From Desulfobacterales bacterium (GTDB taxonomy: Bacteria > Desulfobacterota > Desulfobulbia > Desulfobulbales > BM004), in assembly GCA_030621655.1 (NCBI GenBank), contig JAUXHH010000018.1:1-14558 (forward strand): a DNA stretch of 14,558 nt, given 5' to 3'. Both the position numbers and the translations under genes were made by a program. Positions 7,120 through 14,516 of the stretch are shown piece after piece. Numbering within the stretch: the first letter of the stretch is position 1; every line of letters starts with the position of its first letter. The notes below the pieces were generated by a model. It had not been told where the DNA came from. It made no database searches and saw nothing but the letters and a program-made list of their open reading frames with translations.

Positions 7120-7803
7120 ATGGATACCCCGAAAACAGTCACTGAACGTAAGGATGATATACAATTTCTGATGAAGTACGCTGTGCCTGAAGAGCAGGTT
7201 GATATGGCAGAGGCTTTGTTGGAAAAATTTGACTCAGATATTATAGCTTTAAATCTGCTGCACAGTTTCTATGTCCATTTACCGGAAGGCAAGGATGATT
7301 CTGTAAAAATACTGCGTCTTCTGACCCGTAGTCAGGGTGTTTTTCTTCTCTGTGTTTCAACTGGTAATGGCTTACATTATCTCTACCTGGCAAATAATGA
7401 GGCAGCTCATATAATAGGCACCCTGGCAGAAGGCATCGTCGATCGGCAACTGCTGGATTTTTTTGGTTATGAGAATAACAAAGAGGTCTTGGCCCTTACA
7501 GAAAAACCTGAAAAGTTGCAGGAATACGAGCCGTATACACCCGACTCAAATTTATGCCCTTCATGCCATGCTTCTGTGGGAGAATTTCATACCCTTGGCT
7601 GCCCGGTTGAGATTTGCCCCTGGTGCAGTGGGCAGCTGACCTACTGTAATTGCAGGTTTACCAGACTGGATATCGATGCCCTGAACAAGGTGGCGCAGAT
7701 TGAAAAACTACTGGAATTGCTGGAGGCGGATGGCAGGATAGCCTTTAAAAAAGAGCATAGTCCGGGCTATCTGTCTGATAATTTAAGTGATGATGATGAG
7801 TGA
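7120..7803 (+). CDS. unrecognised cysteine-rich zinc-ribbon protein
   Basis: I do not recognise this 227-residue acidic protein. The N-terminal part (about 10-120) is a predicted soluble mixed alpha/beta region without a named motif. A compact cysteine/histidine cluster at about 146-178 reads CPSCHASVG-(x)-FH-(x3)-CPVEICPWCSGQLTYCNC. Its potential zinc ligands are C146, C149, H150, H157, C161, C166, C169, C176 and C178. The spacing recalls a recurrent pattern in small uncharacterised bacterial proteins (CPxC...GxxH..GC..E.CP.C.GQ...C.C). A helical segment and an acidic, disordered tail (SDNLSDDDE) follow. I start at ATG 7120 because AAAGGAGG at 7099-7106 lies upstream, although its 13-base spacing is long; the in-frame ATG 7096 would place that ribosome binding site inside the gene. 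The leader contains hairpins at 7043-7071, and a strong terminator follows at 7869. Confidence 0.75.
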   Translation: MDTPKTVTERKDDIQFLMKYAVPEEQVDMAEALLEKFDSDIIALNLLHSFYVHLPEGKDDSVKILRLLTRSQGVFLLCVSTGNGLHYLYLANNEAAHIIGTLAEGIVDRQLLDFFGYENNKEVLALTEKPEKLQEYEPYTPDSNLCPSCHASVGEFHTLGCPVEICPWCSGQLTYCNCRFTRLDIDALNKVAQIEKLLELLEADGRIAFKKEHSPGYLSDNLSDDDE

Positions 7804-7819
7804 TACAAAAGGCAGGGGC

Positions 7820-7856
7820 CAAGGGGTCGAGGTTCCAAGGTTTCCAGGGTAAAAGC
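7820..7856. repeat. stop-codon-adjacent G-rich repeat, copy 1
   Basis: CAAGGGGTCGAGG at 7820-7832 begins 17 bases after the stop of the cysteine-rich gene and is followed by TTCCAAGG and CCAGGGTAAAAG. The same 13-mer and nearly the same tail (CAAGGGTAAAAG) recur after the DUF3604 stop at the end of the window. Confidence 0.6.
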
Positions 7857-7868
7857 TTAAAAAACAAA

Positions 7869-7918
7869 TTAACCGCAGACTGGCACAGTCTGCGGTTAAA
7901 TAATTTTTTCTTTTTTTT
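7869..7918. terminator. bidirectional rho-independent terminator
   Basis: TTAACCGCAGACT (7869-7881) and AGTCTGCGGTTAA (7887-7899) form a perfect 13-pair stem around the loop GGCAC. On the plus strand T-rich tracts follow (7903-7909 and 7911-7918). On the minus strand the A-run just before the stem (7858-7864) becomes a T-run. It lies between the convergent cysteine-rich gene and hflC and should stop transcription from both sides. Confidence 0.9.
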
Positions 7919-7998
7919 GTTTCTGTCAACTGATAGATAAGCGAAACGCAGAGAAGACTTTAACTGCCTACTGTCAACTTAATATAGCTTTTGCCTTT

Positions 7999-8010
7999 CC
8001 CCTTGAACCC
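7999..8010 (-). repeat. stop-codon-adjacent G-rich repeat, degenerate copy 2
   Basis: On the minus strand this is GGGTTCAAGGGG, starting seven bases after the hflC stop codon. The identical 12-mer occurs at 14517-14528 after the DUF3604 stop. Only this core is conserved; the following GAAAGGCAAAAGC is diverged. Confidence 0.4.
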
Positions 8011-8017
8011 TGCAGTC

Positions 8018-8941
8018 CTACTTCAACGTATCAAGATACTTGAAGAACTCGGAATCCGACGAGATGATCAGATGGGTATTCTTGCCCATGGCCGTTTTAT
8101 AGCTTTCCAGGCTCTTGGAAAATGCATAAAATTCCGGGTCCTGGTTATAGGCCTTGGCATAAATGTTGGCCGCCTCGGCATCTGCCTTACCCTTGATCTC
8201 TTCGGCCTCGCGGTTGGCTGAAGACATGACCACCTGGAACTCCCGTTTGACCTTACCCATGATTTCCGCTTTCTGGCCTTCACCCAGAGAGCGTTTTTCA
8301 GCAGCAATCCTTTTACGCTCGGAAATCATCCGGTCATATACTTTAAGCCGCACAGATTCAATATAATTGACCCGCTTGAACATGACATCAACGAGTTCAA
8401 TGCCGTATTTCGGGGTGATCTTGGAGGCAGCTTCATGGATCATTGTTGAAATGACATCACGGCCATAGCGCAGTTTTTCTTCTTCTATTGCTGAATTGAC
8501 CATAGTTTCCGGTGAAAAATCAGAGCTTCTGATGATCTCCACCAGGTCGTTTTTATTCACCAGGTCGCGCACTGTGCCGTCAATGATGTCGTCCAGGATG
8601 GACTGAGCCCTGGCTTCGTTGTTGACTGCCTGCAGAAAGACCAGGGCATCGGCAATACGCCAGCGGGCTGTCACATCGAGATAGACAAACGTTTTATCGT
8701 TGGTCGGTATCTGGTTGGGGTCGCCGTCCCAGATAAGGATTTTCTTTTCAAAGAAGGTAACTTCCTGAACAAACGGCGTCTTGAAGTGAAGTCCAGCCTC
8801 AGTGACCGGCTGGCCTACGGGCCTGCCGAACTGGGTAATGATAGCCTGTCTGCCTTCCTGCAGGATATAGACACCGTTTGCAGCGGTGAATATCAGAACA
8901 ATTACGATAAGTATCAGGGCGGTTCTCACTATTTTGTTCAC
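8018..8941 (-). CDS. hflC: HflC, membrane modulator of the FtsH protease
   Basis: The 307-residue protein is the HflC subunit of the HflK-HflC complex, a large SPFH/Band 7 cage in the inner membrane that surrounds FtsH and limits its access to membrane proteins. One transmembrane helix lies near the N-terminus (about residues 6-24, TALILIVIVLIFTAANGVY). The SPFH domain follows (about 25-190, starting YILQEGRQAIITQFGRPVG). Then comes a charged coiled-coil stretch (about 195-260) with the family sequence VYDRMISERKRIAAEKRS, and a C-terminal segment ending in LIISSDSEFFKYL. Translation starts at GTG 8941, supported by GAGG seven bases upstream on the minus strand. The gene follows hflK by 65 bases in one operon. 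The length is slightly below that of E. coli HflC (334). Confidence 0.93.
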   Translation of the reverse strand: MNKIVRTALILIVIVLIFTAANGVYILQEGRQAIITQFGRPVGQPVTEAGLHFKTPFVQEVTFFEKKILIWDGDPNQIPTNDKTFVYLDVTARWRIADALVFLQAVNNEARAQSILDDIIDGTVRDLVNKNDLVEIIRSSDFSPETMVNSAIEEEKLRYGRDVISTMIHEAASKITPKYGIELVDVMFKRVNYIESVRLKVYDRMISERKRIAAEKRSLGEGQKAEIMGKVKREFQVVMSSANREAEEIKGKADAEAANIYAKAYNQDPEFYAFSKSLESYKTAMGKNTHLIISSDSEFFKYLDTLK

Positions 8942-8956
8942 CGGGTTTCCTCTATT

Positions 8957-8994
8957 ATGTTTTGATATGTTTTGATAAAATTCAAAAATTTTGA
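8957..8994. repeat. tandem 10-mer and palindrome in the hflK-hflC spacer
   Basis: ATGTTTTGAT occurs twice in perfect tandem (8957-8966 and 8967-8976). The near-perfect palindrome TCAAAA-A-TTTTGA (8982-8994) lies next to it. Both sit in the 65-base spacer, upstream of the hflC ribosome binding site on the minus strand. They could shape translation of hflC or be chance AT-rich structure. Confidence 0.4.
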
Positions 8995-9006
8995 GCCTGA
9001 ATTATG

Positions 9007-10113
9007 TTATTTCTGTGGCACGCCGCCGACATTCAGAAAGGGCAGAATGGAACGCTGCTCTTTGTCAATCACATAGATATCGGTAACTGAGGGCAGGATT
9101 TCCTGCATGGTCTCTAAATACATCCTCCTGCGGGTTACATCCTTAGCAGCCTGGTATTCCTTCATGATTGCCAGAAAGCGTGCAGTATCACCCTTGCTTT
9201 CATTGACCCGCTGAGCCAAATAGCCGTTGGCTTCTTCGACGATCTGCAGTGCCTCGCCGCGTGCCTTGGGAATGACCCGGTTATAGGCTTCCTCTGCCTC
9301 ATTGACCAGTCGTTTCATATCCTGGTCCGCTTCGTTGACTTCGTTGAAGGCAGGTTTGACTGCATCCGGCGGATTGACATCCTGCAGCTGCACTGTGACG
9401 ATAACTACTCCCGCCTCGTAGTTGTTAAGCTCAGCCTGCAGTTCATCGGCCGTAGTGTTTGCCAGGATTTCGCGGTTGCTGAGAACATAATCAAAATCCA
9501 TGTTGCCAACGATTCTGCGCATAGAGGTTTCAGAGACATCGCGTACTGACTGGCGGACATCCTGGACCTTGAAGAGGAAATTGAAGGGATCCTGCACCTT
9601 GTATTGCACGATCCACTGAACATCGATGACGTTTTTGTCCGCGGTCAGCATGAGGGATTCAGCATCAAATCCTTCTCTTTGGTATATACTCTTTTGGCCA
9701 GGCACTTTGGTGCGAAAACCGAATTCCTCTTTACGCACTGTTTCAATATCCACCTTGATAAGATCGTCAACCAGTGGGATCTTGAAGTTAAGCCCTGGAG
9801 AAGCAGTCTTGCTGTAGTTGCCAAACCGCAGGACCACGCCACGCTCACCTGGTTTGATGGTATAATATGATGCGTTGGCGACCTGAAACAGCACTATTGC
9901 AAGAATGATGATAAGAATTTTTCCTATACCGCCAAACATTCCTTTTGGAGAACTTCCCGAAGGTTTTTGGTCTCCTTCTCCTCCTCCCGGAGGTGCACCC
10001 TTCATGCCTCCAAAGGCTGTTTTGAGTTTTTTCAGAATGTCAGCGATAAAATCTTCAGGTGATGGAGTCTTACCACCTTTGCCCCAAGGGGGCTGTTCGT
10101 CCTGCCAAGCCAT
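9007..10113 (-). CDS. hflK: HflK, membrane modulator of the FtsH protease
   Basis: The 368-residue protein is the HflK partner of HflC. A proline/glycine-rich cytoplasmic N-terminus (1-60, MAWQDEQPPWGKGG and PPGGGEGDQKPSG) matches the low-complexity N-termini of HflK proteins. A single transmembrane helix follows (about 62-81, IGKILIIILAIVLFQVANA), then the SPFH domain opening with YYTIKPGERGVVLRFGNY. The helical region after it contains VNEAEEAYNRVIPKARGEA and the typical ARFLAIMKEYQAAKDVTRRR, and the protein ends near SILPFLN. The start at 10113 has GAGG five bases upstream on the minus strand. It is the first gene of the hflKC operon. HflK is assigned over HflC by the glycine-rich leader, the length and the gene order. 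Confidence 0.94.
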   Translation of the reverse strand: MAWQDEQPPWGKGGKTPSPEDFIADILKKLKTAFGGMKGAPPGGGEGDQKPSGSSPKGMFGGIGKILIIILAIVLFQVANASYYTIKPGERGVVLRFGNYSKTASPGLNFKIPLVDDLIKVDIETVRKEEFGFRTKVPGQKSIYQREGFDAESLMLTADKNVIDVQWIVQYKVQDPFNFLFKVQDVRQSVRDVSETSMRRIVGNMDFDYVLSNREILANTTADELQAELNNYEAGVVIVTVQLQDVNPPDAVKPAFNEVNEADQDMKRLVNEAEEAYNRVIPKARGEALQIVEEANGYLAQRVNESKGDTARFLAIMKEYQAAKDVTRRRMYLETMQEILPSVTDIYVIDKEQRSILPFLNVGGVPQK

Positions 10114-10425
10114 ATGATCCTCACTTTGCTATAGTATATTTATCCGGAAAACATGTTGCATTCATGCACCGGAAAGTTATGGGCTTTCAATAATTTAATG
10201 CAATTATATGCTCGATTTTCACAGATTGTATAGGTGATTACAAGTATTATTTTGTATAATCATTAAAGGCTAACCATCCTATTTGAAAAAGTATATAACA
10301 GCAATCCATTTCATAACGAATCGTTAAATTTCTCTTTGAAAAGTGGACCTCTGGATACAAAAATGCTCTGTCATATAAAATATATCGATTGTCAGTTGCC
10401 GGTTAAAAATTACTATAAGCACTTT
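10114..10425. other. AT-rich intergenic region upstream of hflK
   Basis: This 312-base stretch lies between hflK and the rhomboid gene, both leftward, and holds no ORF, tRNA or clear terminator. Near hflK it has two direct copies of CCGGAAA (10144-10150 and 10169-10175) flanking the near-palindrome TGCAT-TC-ATGCA (10157-10168). On the minus strand TATACT (10132-10137) is a weak -10 candidate for hflK. The rest is A/T-rich with no structure I can support. Confidence 0.4.
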
Positions 10426-11325
10426 TTAGCCTATGGCAAACCACCAGCAAAGGGCGACTATGGCTAGGCTTACTATGAAAAGATTTGTTTGCAGAGACAT
10501 TTTATTGATCAGTATACGTTGGGATGGCAGGAAAATTAATAGAGCACCGAGAACTGCACCTGTCAGGAGACCAAAAAAATGAGCGCCTAAATCGGTTCGC
10601 GCGCCACCAGTACCGAGAAAGGCGAGCAGGCCTGCCCCGGCAGCCAAGGGTAATAGGATTTCTTTGAGCGCTGCAGACCTTTTGCTCGCAGCCTGATAGC
10701 CTGAAAGAATGCCGATTGTCCCAAAAATTGCCGTGGAAAATCCGACGGAATTATGAGTATTGCCATGCAGCAGGATATTGATAAAATTACCCAGTGTACC
10801 GGATGCCAGAATCAGAAACCACCCAAGGCCATGCCCGAGAAGACGGCAGAGAAAATGGACAAGCACTCCTCCGATAATCACATTGCCTACCAAGTGCACA
10901 ACGTCGGCGTGGAGGGTGAGTCCGGTTACCAGGCGGTACCATTGCCCATGCTCAAGGATCTGCTTTCCGGAAACAGCACCCTGGGAAAACCAGTTGCTCC
11001 CTTCATCCCATGGGCCGGTAATCACATATAAAATTACCAGCGCACCCATCATCAATAGTGTCGGGGGCTGGGATTTTGTCAGGACGGGAAGCTGAACTCT
11101 TTTCTTAGGGCGGGAAAGAGGCCAGTCGCTGTTTTCTTCCATGTATGCAGCTATTTCCCCTATGGCTTTTTTTTCGTGGACCGGGGATACCTTGATGACC
11201 CAACTGTGTTTTTCAAACTCTATGGCGCTCGGGATATTTGCGGCTCTAAGGACCAAAGACCATTGTTCAGCCTGCTGGCGGTTGGCCGGGAGGCCGATCG
11301 TTGAGGTCATCAGAAGTTCAGTCAT
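10426..11325 (-). CDS. rhomboid-family intramembrane serine protease
   Basis: The 299-residue protein is a GlpG-like rhomboid that would cleave transmembrane segments within the inner membrane. Rhomboid landmarks appear in order: WYRLVTGLTLHADVVHLVGN (H139, H144, N148), GFSTAIFG with the catalytic serine S197, and GAHFFGLLTG with the catalytic histidine H249. The H-H-N spacing equals that of E. coli GlpG (H145, H150, N154). About six hydrophobic segments run from residue 88 to 298. The first 70 residues form a soluble domain (QQAEQWSLVLRAANIPSAIE through GEIAAYMEEN) resembling the N-terminal cytoplasmic domain of GlpG. No strong ribosome binding site precedes ATG 11325. It lies upstream of hflK on the same strand but 312 bases away, so it is probably a separate transcript. 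Protease activity is inferred from the intact dyad. Confidence 0.9.
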   Translation of the reverse strand: MTELLMTSTIGLPANRQQAEQWSLVLRAANIPSAIEFEKHSWVIKVSPVHEKKAIGEIAAYMEENSDWPLSRPKKRVQLPVLTKSQPPTLLMMGALVILYVITGPWDEGSNWFSQGAVSGKQILEHGQWYRLVTGLTLHADVVHLVGNVIIGGVLVHFLCRLLGHGLGWFLILASGTLGNFINILLHGNTHNSVGFSTAIFGTIGILSGYQAASKRSAALKEILLPLAAGAGLLAFLGTGGARTDLGAHFFGLLTGAVLGALLIFLPSQRILINKMSLQTNLFIVSLAIVALCWWFAIG

Positions 11326-11672
11326 TATATTTACAGCCCAAAAAATCTCATTTGGAATGGAGCGCCGGGAAATGGAGCCATTTTGTTACATTATGCCTTT
11401 CTCTTTAGAAAGAATATGTAAACATGGAGTCTGAGCTTGTCAAAAAGTATTTCTTCTGTAGTTAGTCGTAATTCATGGATAATGGCAGGTTTGTAAATTT
11501 CAGTTTAAGACTGATACTCGCCACTGCCCGACTGCCTGAAATGCTATTATAAATTTGCATTGGGCAAAAAAATCCCAATGATTATTATTTATACATGAAA
11601 TACAATGAATTATTAGTTAGTATCCAGTGAAAACAGGATATGAATAAAACTATAACTGAAGAATGAAGAGCT
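11326..11672. promoter_or_regulatory. divergent intergenic region with a hairpin
   Basis: The 347 bases separate the leftward rhomboid gene from the rightward TPR gene, so both promoters should lie here. For the TPR gene an extended -10-like TGCTATTAT occurs at 11542-11550 without a recognisable -35. CATTGGG (11558-11564) and CCCAATG (11574-11580) form a seven-pair hairpin with an A-rich loop in the presumed TPR leader. No T-run follows. No further ORF is supported. Confidence 0.35.
11413..11443 (-). promoter_or_regulatory. putative sigma70 promoter for the rhomboid gene
   Basis: On the minus strand a perfect TTGACA (plus 11438-11443) is followed by possible -10 hexamers: CATATT with a 19-base spacer or TACATA with a 17-base spacer. 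Both are mediocre. It lies about 90 bases upstream of the start codon. The perfect -35 is the main support. Confidence 0.35.
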
Positions 11673-12371
11673 ATGAACCGACTGATCATTTTTTTCATTG
11701 TAGTGGTATCGCTTTTGTTGTCCGCAATTGTTTATGGCGCCGGTATTGCCGAATACACCAAGGCAATTGATGAAAGCCCGGCGGATATGAAGTACAAGTT
11801 CCACTTTTTGCGGGGTTTGGTGTATAGGGGCCAGGGTGACATTGATTTAGCCATCAAGGATTTTAGCACCTCCATTCAGATGCGGCCGTCGTATGATGCA
11901 TATATGAGACGGGGTGAAATGTACTTTGAAAAAGGTGCCTATAATATAGCAGAAGATAATTTTGCTGAAGCCATTGAGATGAATCCGTCAATTGAGGCTT
12001 ATAAACTGCGGGGGTTGACTTATCTGGTATTGGGCAACCTGGATATGGCTATTGTAGACGGCACTGAAATTATCAATAAAGCTCCCAATACCTCAGAATC
12101 TTACAATATCCGCATGGAGGCCTATGCCCAGATAGGTCAACCGAAGCTTGCCAGGGAGGATGCCCGCAGGGCATTATCCTTGAACCGAAACAACAAGGTG
12201 GCATCAGAGCTTCTTGTAAGGAACCCGGAAAAAATTGTGCTTACAGGCGGGGCCAGCAGGCTCAGGCCTAAGGGTGAAATTGAAAAGTACCGGGTCTGGG
12301 CCAACAACAAGGGATTTGCTTTTTCCAGAAGACCCGAGGCAGGGGGTAGTGCACCCCAGGACTCCCAATAA
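11673..12371 (+). CDS. exported tetratricopeptide-repeat protein
   Basis: The 232-residue protein begins with a signal peptide (MNRLIIFFIVVVSLLLSAIV, likely cut after the VYGA around residue 23), so it is probably periplasmic. About four TPR units follow between residues 25 and 176. The clearest are FHFLRGLVYRGQGDIDLAIK, AYMRRGEMYFEKGAYNIAED and AYKLRGLTYLVLGNLDMAIV, each with the G/Y/A pattern and the next helix ending in a proline such as EMNPS. TPR arrays are protein-binding scaffolds, so the partner and process are unknown. The C-terminal 55 residues (GGASRLRPKGEIEKYR onward) are polar and likely disordered. The ribosome binding site is weak (GAAGAG just before ATG). The gene is followed on the same strand by the DUF3604 gene after 197 bases. 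Confidence 0.85.
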   Translation: MNRLIIFFIVVVSLLLSAIVYGAGIAEYTKAIDESPADMKYKFHFLRGLVYRGQGDIDLAIKDFSTSIQMRPSYDAYMRRGEMYFEKGAYNIAEDNFAEAIEMNPSIEAYKLRGLTYLVLGNLDMAIVDGTEIINKAPNTSESYNIRMEAYAQIGQPKLAREDARRALSLNRNNKVASELLVRNPEKIVLTGGASRLRPKGEIEKYRVWANNKGFAFSRRPEAGGSAPQDSQ

Positions 12372-12467
12372 GTCGTATCCCGAAACATTGCTTTTCCCCC
12401 TCATCTCATACCGCAAGCCGGAAGCTGTATTGGTATTGTTTTTTAGGTATAAATTCCTATAAAAACT

Positions 12468-12487
12468 AATGCATCTCCGCATTGTTT
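12468..12487 (+). terminator. weak candidate terminator after the TPR gene
   Basis: AATGC (12468-12472) and GCATT (12479-12483) pair around ATCTCC and are followed by GTTTT. The stem is only five pairs, so termination would be partial at best. It is the only terminator-like structure found between the TPR and DUF3604 genes. Confidence 0.2.
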
Positions 12488-12568
12488 TCGCTATAGTGCA
12501 TCATACTTTTTGAACTATAAAATACTGGGCACATAGAACGTATCCCCCTAACAGATGAGGAGGTTGAT

Positions 12569-14512
12569 ATGAGGTCTCTGATTTATTGCGTCATGACAGC
12601 GGTTTTCTTTTTAAGCGTTACTCTTGCCCATGGCGCGGATTCGCAGGTGGTCGGCGCAATGCCGGCAGACAGGGATTCCCTGGAAAAACGATTTGGAAAG
12701 CGGCCTTATTCACCCTGGGCGGAAAGCGGCTTTCCCCGTCAGGCATATTGGGGTGACAGTCATCTGCATACCGGGTTGTCAGTGGACGCCGGGTTGTTTG
12801 GCTGTCGATTGGGACTTGAGGATGCCTATCGTTTTGCCCGCGGTGAGCAGGTAGTCTCCTCAATCGGACAGCCGGTGAAACTCTCCCGTCCTCTCGACTG
12901 GTTGGTGATCGCTGACCACTCCGACGCCATGGGAATTATCAACGATCTCGCGGCAGCCTCACCCGAGGTCACCCGCTTCGAGCAGGGCGCCCGCTGGTCA
13001 AAGGGTCTGCGTGCCGGCGGAGAGACAGCCGTTGAAACAGCTCTTGATCTGATTGGAACCTTTTCACAGGGCAAGGTGGACCCTGAATTGATGGCTATGT
13101 ATTCTCCGGGCTCAAAAATTTATGCATCGGTCTGGGACGATGTAGTGGAAGCTGCGGAGGCATACAACGATCCCGGCAGATTCACAACACTGATCGGCTT
13201 TGAGTGGACCTCGCTTGTTATGGGTAGCAACCTGCACCGCAATGTGATCTTTCGTGATAATGGTGTCAGAGCCGGGCAGGTCGTGCCCTATACCACACAG
13301 GAGCCCATCGGCTCCACCGACCCCCTGGAGCTCTACAAATGGATGGAAAACTACGAGGCCAAAACCGGCGGTACTTTACTGGCACTAGCGCATAACGGCA
13401 ACCTCTCCAACGGGTTGATGTTTCCGGTCGATGTGCAATACACCGGTCGCAAGCTTGATGCATTCTATGTTGAGCAGCGGGCGAGGTGGGAACCAATGTA
13501 CGAGATCACACAGATCAAGGGCGATGGCGAGGCGCATCCATTGCTCTCGCCTGATGATGCCTTTGCCGACTATGAAACCTGGGATGCCGGCAATCTCGAT
13601 TTGAGCGCAGCGAAGAAGCCCGAGATGCTTCAGTATGAATACGGACGCGAGGCACTCAAGAACGGTTTACTGTTGGAGGCCCGTTTTGGTACCAATCCTT
13701 ATAAATTCGGTCTTGTGGGCTCCACAGACAGCCACACAGCTCTGGCAACGGCAGAGGAGGATAATTTCTTTGGCAAACATTCCGGTTCTGAACCTTCTCC
13801 AGACCGTATGTCTCACCCTTTTATCGAAACAAAAAATGGCAAATTTGAGGGTTGGCAGACAGTGGCCTCGGGCCTCGCTGCGGTCTGGGCTAAAGAGAAC
13901 ACCCGCGAAGCCATCTTTGATGCCATGGCGCGGCGGGAAGTTTACGGTACCACCGGTCCACGTATGATGGTGCGCTTCTTCGGTGGCTGGAACTACACCC
14001 CGGATGACCTTAACAGCCGCCAACCGGCTTTCCGTGGTTATGAGAAGGGTGTTCCCATGGGCGCTGACCTATTAGCACGCAAAGACGGTAAAGCTCCAAC
14101 CTTCATGGTCTACGCCTTACGCGATCCGATCGGCGCAAATCTCGATCGCATCCAGATCGTCAAGGGCTGGCTTGACGCAAGTGGCAAAACCCACGAGGAG
14201 GTCTACGATGTTGCCTGGTCTGACAACCGCAAACCGGACAAGGAGGACAAGCTGCCGTTGGTCGGCAATACTGTGGATGTCAAGAACGCCACCTGGATCA
14301 ACTCCATCGGCGCTTCCGAACTTGGTACGGTCTGGACCGATCCGGATTTCGATGCAAAGGAACGGGCCTTCTATTACGCACGGGTAATTGAGATCCCCAC
14401 ACCGCGTTGGGTCGTCTACGACGCCTTTCGCTTCGGTGCCGAGATCCCGAAGGGTGCTAAAACGATCCACCAGGAGAGGGCCTACACTTCCCCGATTTGG
14501 TATACACCGTAA
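12569..14512 (+). CDS. exported DUF3604 family protein (PHP-like metal-dependent hydrolase fold)
   Basis: The 647-residue protein starts with a signal peptide ([20 protein letters not shown], cut near AHG-AD at 22-23) and matches the DUF3604 family, whose members carry PHP-type metal-site motifs but have no established function. The visible motifs are [10 protein letters not shown] (60-69), WLVIADHSD (111-119), IGFEWTS with NLHRN (209-225), LALAHNGN (271-278) and [10 protein letters not shown] (381-390). Together they supply the H, D and E ligands expected of a di- or trinuclear metal site. The length is normal for the family. GAGGAGG at 12557-12563, five bases before ATG, is a strong ribosome binding site. 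By hand count two 60-base lines of this gene are about 58-60% G+C, against about 40-47% for sampled lines of neighbouring genes, which suggests a different origin. The chemistry it performs is unknown. Confidence 0.85.
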   Translation: MRSLIYCVMTAVFFLSVTLAHGADSQVVGAMPADRDSLEKRFGKRPYSPWAESGFPRQAYWGDSHLHTGLSVDAGLFGCRLGLEDAYRFARGEQVVSSIGQPVKLSRPLDWLVIADHSDAMGIINDLAAASPEVTRFEQGARWSKGLRAGGETAVETALDLIGTFSQGKVDPELMAMYSPGSKIYASVWDDVVEAAEAYNDPGRFTTLIGFEWTSLVMGSNLHRNVIFRDNGVRAGQVVPYTTQEPIGSTDPLELYKWMENYEAKTGGTLLALAHNGNLSNGLMFPVDVQYTGRKLDAFYVEQRARWEPMYEITQIKGDGEAHPLLSPDDAFADYETWDAGNLDLSAAKKPEMLQYEYGREALKNGLLLEARFGTNPYKFGLVGSTDSHTALATAEEDNFFGKHSGSEPSPDRMSHPFIETKNGKFEGWQTVASGLAAVWAKENTREAIFDAMARREVYGTTGPRMMVRFFGGWNYTPDDLNSRQPAFRGYEKGVPMGADLLARKDGKAPTFMVYALRDPIGANLDRIQIVKGWLDASGKTHEEVYDVAWSDNRKPDKEDKLPLVGNTVDVKNATWINSIGASELGTVWTDPDFDAKERAFYYARVIEIPTPRWVVYDAFRFGAEIPKGAKTIHQERAYTSPIWYTP

Positions 14513-14516
14513 GAAA

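Noticed and set aside
7820..7856. GGTTCAA-like words as a tRNA T-arm remnant
   Set aside because: No acceptor, D or anticodon arms can be paired around them; they recur as a simple G-rich repeat.
13667..14023. Open frames inside the DUF3604 gene on both strands, including one at 14117-14548
   Set aside because: They are opposite-strand or shifted frames of a well-supported G+C-rich gene and lack ribosome binding sites or recognisable domains.
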